64,000 nt of DNA from Portulaca oleracea (taxonomy: Eukaryota; Streptophyta; Magnoliopsida; Caryophyllales; Portulacaceae): assembly GCA_029582165.1 (NCBI GenBank), contig CM055879.1:31034830-31098829 (forward strand), in the 5' to 3' direction. The position numbers and the translations under genes are program-made. How positions within the stretch are numbered: position 1 is the stretch's first letter; each line of letters begins with the position of its first letter. Under the pieces are notes generated by a model that worked only from the letters and a program-made list of their open reading frames with translations, was not told the origin of the DNA and ran no database searches. Shown in pieces: positions 1 through 9,889 of the stretch.

Positions 1-277
1 AATGACTTTTTAACACAAGAATGACTAACAAGGATTAGAGTCATTTCTAAATAAATTATTAGTCACCCGTCATTACAAAGTTGTACATTTCAAATAAATT
101 TATAAAGAAACGATCTTAAATAAAACTTTTTAATACAAGCATGACTAGCAATATTTAGTAATTTGAATGGGGTAACACATATATGGTAGGTAAATTACTA
201 AATTGTTTTATAGTCCATGGTGAATATTATAATAGTATGAATTAAAGGGAAATAAAAAAGAAAGAAGGAAAGGATAC

Positions 278-1561
278 CTGGCCGTGGACAAGAGCAGCAA
301 TGGCCATATACCAAGCAGTGTAAGTGGTCATGCCAAGACCAAGGAATGACCAAATCCGGTAGTTGTGGAATGAGGGGATGAACACCGTTGTCGCACAGCA
401 TGCTCCGAATATGTATGTCCATGTGCGTTTGTCCAGATGATCATTTATATAGTATATGTTACTGCAACCACATTCATCCAACCTCCTTGTTATATATTTT
501 CTATTATTATTCTTCTTACCAATCAATCAACAATTCATTCAACTTATATACATACAATTTCATCATAGACATGCATATACACATATTGCCAAAATACCCT
601 TCTTCTAATGAATTCAACCACCATGGACTATGTACATAAAAACAATCCGCAACAATACACATCTTACCTTGCGCAAGCTATGAGTTGAATGACCGATCCG
701 AATAGAAGGAAAGTACAGTTGAATGCCAGTCCCACTGCTTTCCAGTATGGCCCCAATAATCCATCCAGCACTTCAAACCACTGCACCCACCATTTTTTTA
801 TTTATTAAATACTACCATAAATTTAAAGATAAGTATACTTCGATTTTATATGATGAAATTGTACGAAATTACGCTGAATTATGGAAACATTCTCCATCAA
901 ATAAGAAAACTTGACCATATTTCTACCAAGTTTAAGAACAACTATGGGGGGCTTTCTTTTTTTGAAATGGGTTTGGAGAGTGGAGAATTTATGGAGATGG
1001 TTGAAGGTTGAAGAAGTTTGGTAAGTTAGGATTTATAGTAGGAATTAAAAGATGGTGATGGTTACCTGAATGACATGGTTCTTGAAGCTGACACCCTCTT
1101 TCTCTTTGCGGGCTCTATACTCCACATAAAGAACACTGATGAGGTAAGCAGTCCAGCTGCCTATAATCCCATAGAAAATTTGCAGAATGATTCCGGATAG
1201 CATCCCCAGTTGGGAGAAGGAGTATGGCAAAGTTAACAGCACTTGTGCAACCTTGTTACATAACACGACAAATTCATTCAAAAAACACATCATGTGTGTA
1301 TACACACATACATACATGTACCACTGAATTATTGAAGGAATATCTGAATGAATGAATTTCATGAACCTGATTGGAGGCGCAACTGAACCAGGCATCCCAG
1401 ACGGAACCACCATGCCAAAGGAGGCTCTTCATGTTGAAACCACCCGAGTGTTCATTTTCAGCGCCATCCTTGCTCGTCTCCAAAGCACCACCAGTATGAT
1501 TGTTGTCGCTGTCGCTGAAATTTGACACAATCGCTTCCTCTCCTTGCTTCCCAGACACCAT
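278..1561 (-). CDS. LAX: AUX1/LAX-type auxin influx carrier, 5' exons 1-4 (gene continues past the left edge)
   Basis: Proton-coupled auxin (IAA) uptake carrier of the plasma membrane, amino acid/auxin permease family. Four coding exons fit family structure and splice rules: 1367-1561 (65 codons, start MVSGKQGEEAIV), 1066-1251 (62 codons), 668-780 and 278-461 (a codon is split AG|T between them). All introns are GT-AG. The 226 residues include the invariant stretches LWHGGSVWDAWFSCASNQ, TLPYSFSQLGMLSG, KNHVIQWFEVLDGLLGPYW, LIACASNIYYIND and FGACCATTVFIPSFHNYRIW, covering about the first five membrane helices; the usual length is near 480 residues, so slightly more than half lies outside the window. 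The wording is closer to the AUX1/LAX1 side of the family than to LAX2 (remembered comparison), but the exact orthologue is not settled. Bases 1-277 are the fourth intron. Reading frames are undamaged. Confidence 0.96.
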
Positions 1562-1960
1562 TTTCTTCTATATATCACCGTAGATCCTCGATCTACCTAC
1601 AACCCACCACAAAATCAGCAAAATCAAAAAACCCAGATCAGAACTAACCTCAACCCAACAACAACAAGACGAACAAGAACAAAAGGAGAAGAATCAATTA
1701 AAAGAATGGATACAGACTAGCTAGTATAAACTGTATACCCGGAAAAAGTGGTGTGCAATGTGAGTTTGAAGTCAGTTATTTTGGAGCGTAGGTGGGAGAG
1801 TGAAATGAATGAATGTTCTGAGGAGCCGGAATTGCAGGGGAAGAAGTGCAGAAGAATTGAAGGAAAAGGAGGGTAATATACTCCAGAGTCCAGAGTGAGG
1901 AAGGGTGAAGGTAGTAGACCATTAGATCCTCCGAATGCGCCACCTTAAATACAACATGTG
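1562..1960 (-). promoter_or_regulatory. LAX 5' leader and core promoter
   Basis: Sequence upstream of the LAX start codon. A TATTTAA box read on the minus strand at 1944-1950 would place transcription start near 1915 and give a leader of about 350 bases. The leader is purine-rich on the coding strand. A leader intron cannot be excluded. The box is seen; the start site is inferred. Confidence 0.45.
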
Positions 1961-2243
1961 CACCTGTGATTTTATTTTTCCCCCACTATTAATTAGCTAT
2001 CAGTCCGTCCTTTTTTTTCATTTCTTTATTCTTTCTCTCCCTCATCAAAATTACGCCCCACTTAAATCCAATGAATCCCCAAAGATTTACTCCCCTTTTC
2101 ATACATAATAATACATACCTCAATTTTAATTATTAAAATACTTTACATGTATCTGAATTTGAAAATGTATATACTGATTTTTTTCCTTAATATATAGCTC
2201 AATTTTGAGTCCAAGCCTACCCTTTTTTTAATTCGGTTATTTC
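1961..2243. other. intergenic, AT-rich, nothing recognised
   Basis: T-rich spacer upstream of the LAX promoter; no coding or repeat structure seen. Confidence 0.5.
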
Positions 2244-2648
2244 GGTCCTCTTTTTTGGTATGGTAGGTTGGTGAATGAGTGGGATAGGCGGATAAAATGA
2301 ATAAAGTTGGATAAAGTGAGTGAGATAAAATAAAGATAGATGGAATTACGATCCTGTTTTTTATGTGGTTGGTATGGTATGAAAATGGTGCAATATGATG
2401 AAATTGAGAAAATTGTGATAATGTGTGGAATGATATGGTAAAATTTGTGGAAAATGTGATTGATGTGGTAGGTTAACGAGAAAGAATGTGAAAAATAGAT
2501 AAGAAAAGTGAGGAGAGAGAAAAAAAGGAAATATATTGGTAATGATTGTGATAAAGTATGGTATGATTTGATAAAGCGTGGAAGAATATTGAGTAATATG
2601 ATAAGTTGCGATACCACGCCGCACCGCACCATATAAAATAACATGGTC
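2244..2648. mobile_element. MITE with degenerate terminal inverted repeats (GTGGT-rich family, copy 1)
   Basis: The ends pair imperfectly: GGTCCTCTTTTTTGGTATGG on the left, and the reverse complement of the right end reads AGACCATGTTATTTTATATG. The interior is full of TGTGGTAGGTT and GATAAAG-type words shared with the elements at 14236 and 41790. No convincing target-site duplication is seen. The reading frames inside are low-complexity shadows. Confidence 0.5.
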
Positions 2649-2757
2649 TTTTGTGTGTAAGTAGATAAAGTTATTATCTAATCATACAAAAGAATAGGAC
2701 CTTCATATTAGAGGGATCAATGTAATATTTATATTTAACTTTTTCAATTTTGATTTA

Positions 2758-3724
2758 GGGTGTGTTTGGTTGAGAGGAAAACGATTTCTGAGGAAATGGT
2801 TTTCCATAAGAAATTGTTTTCCAAGGAAAATGGTTTTCCATGCCAAATTTTCCCTTGTTTGGTAGGAGATAAATTATTTTTCGGAAAATGATCATTTATG
2901 TCGATATAAGTAACGATATATGTTACAAATGAAAATATTTGGAGCTCAAAATTCATATTTGAGCTTTTCTTAAACATTTCTAATGTGTTATAAAGTTTCG
3001 TGACAAACCAATAAATTTGAATTTTGCTTTTAAGTTTCAGTCATATTTAACCGCAAAAAAAGTCGACAAAAGTGGCGATATATGTTACAAATGAAAATAA
3101 TTGGAGCTCAAAATTCATATTTGAGCTTTTTTAATCATTTCTATCGTATTATAAAGCTTTGTGACAAACTGAGAAAATTGAATTTTGCTCTTAAGTTTCA
3201 GTCATATTTAACTGCAAAAAAAATGTCGATAAAAGTGGCGATATATGTTACAAATGAAAATATTTGGAGCTCAAAATTTATATTTGAGCTTTTCTTAGTT
3301 CATACTATCAAATCATAAAGTTTTGATTCAAACGGTTTAGTTTGAATTTTTAAAAGTTTCAATCAGTTTTAGGGCAAAAACTTCTGATTTGATGTATATT
3401 GAGATAAAAGTTATCAAATAAAAATATTTTAAATTTATATTTGAGGTTTTTTTAATCAATTCTATCGTGTTACAAAATTTCGAGCAAAACCGTTAATGTT
3501 AAATTTCGGCCTCAAATTTCAGTTAGGGTTAGTAGTAAAAATTGATCCAACAATCAATGGTGGAAAATGATTTTTCTAGGTTGATCAAAGGAAGTCAATT
3601 TCCTCCCTTTAAAGGAAAATGATTTTCTTTGGAAATGATTTTCTACACTTTTTTTGTATCAAACACTAGAAAATTGGGAAAACATTTTCCAAAAAAAATA
3701 TTTTCTCCCCTACCAAACACACTC
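2758..3724. mobile_element. Tourist-like (PIF/Harbinger) element, 967 bp
   Basis: Starts GGGTGTGTTTGGTT and ends ACCAAACACACTC, flanked on both sides by TTA (2755-2757 and 3725-3727), the 3-bp target duplication typical of PIF/Harbinger MITEs. The subterminal parts are rich in GGAAAATGATTTTCC-like words. The centre holds about four copies of a 163-bp tandem repeat (separate entry). No transposase coding. Confidence 0.85.
2905..3550. repeat. 163-bp tandem repeat, about 4 copies, inside the Tourist-like element
   Basis: The anchor CGATATATGTTACAAATGAA recurs at 2914, 3076 and 3239 (spacing 162-163), each followed by GGAGCTCAAAATT and TATTTGAGCTTTT, then TAAGTTTCAGTCATATTTAA in the first two copies. 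The fourth copy, from about 3411, is diverged. Confidence 0.85.
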
Positions 3725-4250
3725 TTAAATTTTAATTTTTTCAATTCTTAATATTTAATTCTTTTAATTTTACTCTGAAAAAAAAATTTCTATTTTGTAT
3801 GCCCTTTAAACTAATGCCCTACTTTATTCACTATTTTTGTTAATATATTTTTTTAAAAAAATTATACTATACTCTATAAAAGTAACCTTTAACTATTAAA
3901 TTAATAATAATGATAATAATAATATAACTATAATTTTATATAATTAATGCTGACAAAATTTTGTACTCGAATATCCGAATTTATTAGACTCAGAAAAAAC
4001 CGGATTTGATCATAGATTTTTACGTCCAAATTTTGAAATTAACTGAATATTCAGACACAATATTTCTCATTTTTCTATTGTACGTCCGAACTCGATTTTG
4101 ATCTAAATTTAGTTCTGTCTGAACTATCTGACCCGGAAAAATCGGATGTAAATATCACTTTCTCATCCGAATTTTAATTTAGACCGATCTGAATTTGAAC
4201 TGTGTTTGAATTTTTGCTGACGTTGTATATAATGAATGAGTAAAATTATA
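3725..4250. other. intergenic, AT-rich, nothing recognised
   Basis: A/T-rich spacer with short homopolymer runs; no feature seen. Confidence 0.5.
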
Positions 4251-4258
4251 CTATTAGT

Positions 4259-4876
4259 TAGGGGTGGAAACGGTGCGGTGCGGTTTCGGTGCGCGAAGAC
4301 TGTAAACCGGAACCGGAACCGAATCACCCTGTTTTTAAAAACCGGTGCACCGACTTTAACGGTGCGGTTTCATCGGTGAGCCGGAACCGCATAAATTTCT
4401 ATCAAACATAAAAAAATATCTATTTAATAAAAAAAAAGTGAGAACCCTAAACCCTAAACTGGAAAATGAAAATTTGAAATACTAAAACCTAATTCCCCCC
4501 TCCCCTTACTCGACAGTCAGTGAGACTGTGAGGAGTGTGAGCCAGAGAGCCAAATTTACTAGCCCATATATAAGCCCAATAACACATTAACACCTAATGT
4601 TCTTTATTTTTTTTTTAACTAGTTAATTTATATTATTTTTGTATTAATTTTTGGGTAGAAATTTATTTTTAACCAAAATTTATATATATATGTATTTAAT
4701 TATATTAACGGTTCCTCGTCGGTGTGAATATCCCAAACCGAAACCGCCTCGTTTAGTATCCGGTTTTTCCGGTGTGGTGCACCGGATTTTTAAATCGATT
4801 CGGTGTTACCCGTTCCCGATTTTTTTATTCGGTTTCCGGTCCGGTATGCCGGTTCTGGATTTTTCTTCCTCCCCTA
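4259..4876. mobile_element. hAT-type MITE, 618 bp, with perfect 8-bp TSD
   Basis: Termini TAGGGGTGG and CCTCCCCTA are inverted repeats with one mismatch. The octamer CTATTAGT lies directly outside both ends (4251-4258 and 4877-4884), the target duplication size of hAT transposons. Subterminal parts carry many CGGTGCGG and CCGGAACCG motifs in both orientations, as expected for hAT transposase binding. Non-coding. Confidence 0.85.
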
Positions 4877-4884
4877 CTATTAGT

Positions 4885-6000
4885 AAGTGTTATAAATTGA
4901 ATAATTTTGAGTGTAAAACCAAATAGCGTGGATATTTATTTAAGAATGTGTAAGCTGAAAAGCAGTGGTATTTGTGAAATTAAAATGAGAAACTGTAAAG
5001 TGTAAAGCGGCCGCAAGCCTCCACTGACAACAAAGCCTTTGCAGAATTTTTAATTACTGGCCGCGGGGTGTGGGGTTAGCAGCAGCAGCCAGCAGGAGCC
5101 CTCAATTGACTTTGCAATAAATTTCTCCCTTTTTCTTCTCCTACTTTTTTATTAATTCGGCTGACCTTGGATTAAAATTCAATCTTTCAAGCCTTGGGGT
5201 GTGTGAGTATCAAACTTATAAATCAACTCCAAACATTTCTGTATTCACTACTACTACTTGTCAAGTTGAGTTTCAAGAGAGATTATCTTTTGAGGAGAAT
5301 TTACGCAATCGGGTAATCTTTATCCGTACATATGTTCACATTTTCATTGACTTCCACGGGCTTAATTAATTGATTAGTAATGATGGTGAGGTGCAGTGTT
5401 TTGGATTACGGGTGAATTTTCGGAAGGGATTTATCCAATGAGCTCATTCATCTTTATACAATTATACATGTATGATGTCTCTATACATTTTATCCTTTAC
5501 TTGTTATAAATTCCTAGAGAGGGGAAGTGATCAAACAAATTTAGCATCGAGTCCAACAATGCCATGTATATTAGTATAATCATGTTTCTTTCTTTCCTAA
5601 ATGATACATGTATATAAACAAAAAGTTTTAAGTGTGTGTCAGTTTAATTTACTATGTATATTATAGTCATGTTTAATTTGTTTCCCTATAATTTGAAAGT
5701 TAAGAAAAGGGGATGAATGAAGAGGAATGAGGCGGATTATTACCCTCATTTCCCCTTCCATCACCGTCAATTTACTTTTCGAAATAAAAGAAAGATCGGT
5801 AATAATCTCCTTTCTCCTCCCCTACCCCTCTTTGCCCTTCAATACAAACAGATAGTTAAATTGGCTTAAGATTTGTCATTTAAGCATTAATCAAACAATA
5901 TTCTTATTGATTATGCAATTCAATATATACTTGAATATATTATGTTTACAAATATTTTGACATAAAAAAGTGATATGGAAAAATGCTACAAATCATATAT
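4885..6000. other. intergenic, with an orphan promoter-like segment at 5210-5330
   Basis: Contains a short GC-rich patch (5005-5110, CAG repeats) and a promoter-like arrangement: CTTATAAATC at about 5215, a CT/A-rich leader, then a possible splice donor GGTAATC near 5310. No open frame follows on the plus strand before the LINE insertion at 6001. Otherwise AT-rich. Confidence 0.3.
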
Positions 6001-6043
6001 TTTTATTATTTTTTTCTGAAAGCCAACAACGAAACTCGTATTA

Positions 6044-6316
6044 CTACATATCAATAAGGTTGCAAATATCATCGTTCGCCAAATCCTTAATACAATCTGG
6101 CACCATTCCCATCCATACCATTCGACCTAGCTGGGTAGGGTTGAAATGAGCTAAGACATGGGCAACTCTGTTCCCCTTACTCCTAATATGGGATAATGAC
6201 ACAGACTCAAAAAACTTGCAAAGATTAAAAATAGCGTCTAAATAAAGTGAACACAAATTATTATCCAAACTAAAGGACTGAAGCTTCCCAATGAGGGTTA
6301 GTAAGTCGCCCTCCAC
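6044..6316 (-). pseudogene. LINE RNase H-like (RVT_3) C-terminal fragment
   Basis: Contains SLSHIRSKGNRVAHVLAHF, the H-x-x-R-x-x-N-x-x-A-H-x-L-A signature of the reverse-transcriptase-like RNase H domain of plant LINEs. Last module of the LINE at 6001-8289. Confidence 0.85.
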
Positions 6317-6697
6317 CCCGACTTTCTTGTAGCCATAGTTTCAGGCCTCCGTCAGTGCTAGCAGACAAGCCCTCGCCTCCTCAATCTACGGCTCCGTAAA
6401 TCCCAACCCTTGCTCCACGCCCGCGAATACGATTCGCCCGCTGTGGTCCCGCATGACGTAACCCCACCCAAATTCGTTCTCCCCCACTCGTCCCCCCATC
6501 AAAATTCACCCCGATTCCGCCCACCAGAGGTGGCTCCCATCTTGCTATCAGTTTCGACGCCTCCCCCTTTTGCTCCTTCTCTGTTGCTTTCTGGTACTGC
6601 TCAACTAATAGTAAGACCCGATCGATCTCTCCTCCATGGCTCCTCTTGTCTACCTTGTGTATGACTTTATTCCTCGCATTCTAGATTTCCCAGAGCA

Positions 6698-6940
6698 CTA
6701 ATACGAACAGTCCTGGTAGTCATCTTCCAATCCCGATGCCACCCTTGCTAAGGAGTCTTCTAGTGAATTCTCTTCCCCACACCACAAACTCTCATGGAAG
6801 GGACTCTCGGCCCAGATACTCATTGCCAAGGGACATTTGAATAGGATGTGCATCTCTAAGGCCCACCCATACCCGCACACCCCGCAAGTTCGGGCTACTT
6901 TCGGGATTCGGTTTCCAAGGTTGCCTTCGTCGCCACCCAA
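6698..6940 (-). pseudogene. LINE zf-RVT zinc-binding domain fragment
   Basis: Reads CGVCGYGWALEMHILFKCPL, i.e. the C-x2-C ... H-x3-4-C pattern of the zf-RVT domain at the end of plant LINE ORF2, followed by IWAESP. Lies between the RT linker and the RNase H module of the same element. Confidence 0.8.
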
Positions 6941-7010
6941 ACGTTCAGTTTCTAGGCGAGATTCTGAGGCTCCATAACCGTCTCCAGAACAGTTTCCCCT
7001 GGTCTTGTGA

Positions 7011-7742
7011 TTACGAGGACTTATTCCTTTGCTTTATGCTTCGGGCAAGATGATACCCCGACTTGACCAAGTACTCTCCATTTATGGTGAAATGCCATAA
7101 AAGCCTATTTGCTTGTGGCCATGTAGTGCATAACGGCATCTCCAAGATGGCTTCCGCATCACCTGGCTCAAACCATGCTCGGATTATGTCTTCCTTCCAC
7201 TGTCCCTGCACTTTGTCGATTAACGCCTCCACCCGAATCCCGTTCTGGTTGTGGTTTGGCCCTGTGATTGATTTGAATAAGTGGGGTTGCGATATACATC
7301 TGTCCCCCCACACCTCAGCTGTCCCCCCATCCCCAGTGATCCATCTCGAGCCTTGCGTTATTGTGTATCGGGTCTTCCAAATGCTCCTCCATGTATAGCT
7401 TGGTTTGGTACCCAACTGAGCCTATAAAACATTACCATGCGAGAAGTAACGCGCTCGTAAAATCCTGTACACTAGCGAGGAAGTGTTCGTTGTTAGCCTC
7501 CATAGTTGCTTGGCCAAGAGAGCATCGTTGAACATCTCCAGGTCCCGGAACCCAAGACCGCCCTTATCTTTTGCATCACATAGCTTCTCCTTCCCTGCCC
7601 AATGGATTTTCCTCTTCGCTAGGTCATGACTCAACCAAAACCTGTTGATGATAGCTTGGATGTCAGTGTAGAGGTTCTTGGATAGCTTGAAAACAGTCAT
7701 GGCGTAAATGGGGATTGCCTGCGCTACCGCTTTGATTAGCAC
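7011..7742 (-). pseudogene. LINE RT C-terminal/linker region (two frames)
   Basis: 7422-7742 encodes the conserved LINE segment with [23 protein letters not shown] and [20 protein letters not shown], and 7011-7415 continues with SYTWRSIW and the W-ITGDGGTAEVW-D block that precedes zf-RVT. A stop separates the two. Typical plant L1 ORF2 architecture; non-functional. Confidence 0.88.
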
Positions 7743-7749
7743 TTCCTAA

Positions 7750-8289
7750 CCCGCCCAGGATACCAATCTATCCGTCCAGCTAAATAGTCGTTTCCCCACC
7801 CTATACTTGATGGTAACAAAAGCCTTTTTCTTATCTCTCCCCATGTAAGCTAGTAGGCCAAGGTATTTGTCTTGTGCCTGCACCTCCGTGATGTCCACGG
7901 TTGAGACTATCCGTCGCCTGTATTCCTCCGGTATACCCCTAAAAAAAACAACACTTGACTTGGTAAGATTTATTTTTTATCCAGAGGCTTGTAGATACGA
8001 CTGTAAGGACTCGAGTAGAACCTGAGCCTCTTCAACGGAGGCTTTGCAAAAGAAAATAGAGTCGTTAGCAAATAGCAAATGGGAAACACTAGCCCCCCCC
8101 CCCCCCACCCCAATACTCTATGTTCGTGTATAAGCCTATTCTCCTCCACTCTACGAAGCAGACTCACTAAACCTTCAGCAACAAATAGGAACAGATAGGG
8201 GGAAATTGGATCTCCTTGACGTAACCCCCTCGAAGGCTTAATGAGTCCTCGTGGCACTCGTTCACCAGGACCGAGAAAGATGCCGACTA
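7750..8289 (-). pseudogene. LINE reverse transcriptase fragment (RT core)
   Basis: Contains the plant LINE RT block [13 protein letters not shown], then a frame break at a run of 14 C (8093-8106), then the palm motif as [10 protein letters not shown]. Functional LINEs have F-A-D-D at this site, so one of the two catalytic aspartates is replaced by asparagine. The usual motif [15 protein letters not shown] follows, then an in-frame stop. The endonuclease and the N-terminal RT fingers are absent because of 5' truncation. Confidence 0.85.
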
Positions 8290-8304
8290 CTACAAGTCGT
8301 ATAT

Positions 8305-8581
8305 AAATGAAGACTTAATTGAGTTGTTATGTAGCTTTTTGGATTGCCTAAAGTTACTGTGTCTAGTATATATAATGTAGCTAGGATTAACTTTTTTTTT
8401 TATTATTCCCAATTATCCATATTGAAGTCCACTTATTGCAAACTCAAAGTTATAATCCTCAAGTGATGGTGCATTGGTGTTTTTCCCATGTTTGTTGAGT
8501 TTTCATATAAATACTTATGTTAATCTTTTAATTTTTGTTTTAAATTCTTTCTTTTATAAGTGAGCTCTAGGTCATATCAAG
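8305..8581. other. spacer between the LINE and the TRIM remnant
   Basis: AT-rich. It sits where the 5' LTR of the downstream TRIM would be expected, but does not resemble its 3' LTR. Confidence 0.4.
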
Positions 8582-9051
8582 TGGTATCAGAGTCGGTGGT
8601 TTGTTTGGCTGGGCACAAGGTGCGAGAATATGGTCCCATAAGTACCACAGACAGGAGTATGAAACACATGATAAGGGCGGTTGGACTCCTGAAGCTGAGT
8701 GGCAGCATGTGACTTAGATGCAATAGGATGTGGGCTCTACGAAGTGAGGCATGACTATGGTGGACTTTTGATGATGGCTTGAAACCTAAACAAGAAAAAG
8801 AGGTTTTTGGTCAAAGGGGAGTACCTCTCGATGTAGTTTGTGAGAGACTTATATGTAAAAGGGGAGATTGTTCGGATTCACTCATAAATATAATGTGTCA
8901 CACATCGAGAAAGTAGAGAAAATGACATGGTATATAAAAGTCAAGGGACCTAATCCTCTTTAACATCAATTGATTTTAGATTGGAATCTCACTTAACTTG
9001 TTATCATGAACTTTGGTTGAGGTAGACTCCCACCTTTAGATCTCCCCAACA
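8582..9051 (+). mobile_element. TRIM-like LTR retrotransposon remnant: PBS, short interior, PPT and 3' LTR
   Basis: TGGTATCAGAG at 8582-8592 is the usual primer-binding site for initiator tRNA-Met. A 265-bp non-coding interior ends in the polypurine tract AAAAGGGGAGA, followed by a 183-bp LTR at 8869-9051 starting TGTTCGGATTC and ending CCCCAACA. The 5' LTR is missing. The LTR is of the same family as the solo LTR at 30355-30538. Confidence 0.75.
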
Positions 9052-9199
9052 ATTCAATAGATTAAACCAGTCTCACCTTAAAAGATCCATCTCACACAAA
9101 CAAAGATAGAAGTAAATTTGCCTTTTTATTGAGATGACATCTCTTTTATAACTCACTTTAAATCAAACTAACATAATTTAATCAATTTAATTCAAACTA

Positions 9200-9722
9200 G
9201 GATTTTTGGATGTTAATATACTGAAATTTTGGGGTATTAGACAATAATGCATTAAACTTTGACCTTTGACAATAATGCACTGAACTTTGAGGGGTGTTTG
9301 ACAATAATACACCCGAAACAATTTCGATGGTGGCTGACTTGGTGATGATCTTACGGGGCGGGCCGAGAAGATAAATTGACTAAATAATATCTAAATTTAT
9401 AACATGTCAGCTAATATACACAAGGAAAGGTGGTTTTATACAACTACAACAACAATTACCCAGCGAAAACACGTTTAAGCAAATGTGATTTTATGTTTTT
9501 TTTTTTACTCTTTTTAAAGTTGATTTTCTTTGCTTATGTGTGGATTAGCTGACATGCCATAAATATTTTTGGGTCAATTCATCTCCTCCATCTACTAAGT
9601 AGGATTGTTACCGAGTTAGCCATTGTCGGAATCGTTCTGGGTGCATTATTGTTTCACCCCCCCCAAAGTATAGTGTATTATTGTCCAAGGTTAAAGTTCA
9701 GTGTATTAGCATCCAAAAACCC
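9200..9722. mobile_element. Mutator-like MITE with perfect 9-bp TSD (family A, copy 1)
   Basis: Long inverted termini (about 130 bp) built from repeats of ACAATAATGCACTGAACTTTG-like words. The ends are GGATTTTTGG and CCAAAAACCC. TTCAAACTA flanks both ends (9191-9199 and 9723-9731), a 9-bp duplication as made by Mutator-like transposases. Non-coding. A second copy is at 57522-58085. Confidence 0.88.
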
Positions 9723-9889
9723 TTCAAACTAACATAATTTAACCAAAAGCCATTTCAAATTCAAGGCTTTCCCTTGTACCATTCCATTTCTTTTAGGAGT
9801 TGAATTTATCAATTTCACTATTATGTGGCACAATTATACAATGTTTGCATCTAGTTGAATTTCAAACAACACAATTCCAATAAAATTAA

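Larger units (their letters stand above)
6001..8289 (-). mobile_element. 5'-truncated L1-type LINE with degenerate 15-bp TSD
   Basis: Minus-strand non-LTR retrotransposon carrying, in order, reverse transcriptase, zf-RVT zinc-binding and RNase H modules. It starts inside the RT domain near 8289, as 5'-truncated LINEs do; its 3' end at 6001 is an A-rich tail on the minus strand. CTACAAATCATATAT (5986-6000) and CTACAAGTCGTATAT (8290-8304) match at 13 of 15 bases and are best read as an aged target-site duplication. Several stops and frameshifts make it dead. Confidence 0.9.

Noticed and set aside
2237..2644. Two long overlapping minus-strand frames rich in F, H, I, S, Y
   Set aside because: Low-complexity translation of a MITE interior; no domain, no promoter, frames overlap each other.
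4651..4926. 91-codon plus-strand frame
   Set aside because: Lies across the right end of the hAT MITE and its GGTTTCCGG repeats; not conserved-looking.
7063..7398. 111-codon plus-strand frame
   Set aside because: Antisense to the LINE zf-RVT/linker region.
8582..8592. PBS as evidence of a complete LTR retrotransposon starting upstream
   Set aside because: No LTR matching 8869-9051 exists in the preceding 300 bases; only the 3' part of the element is present.
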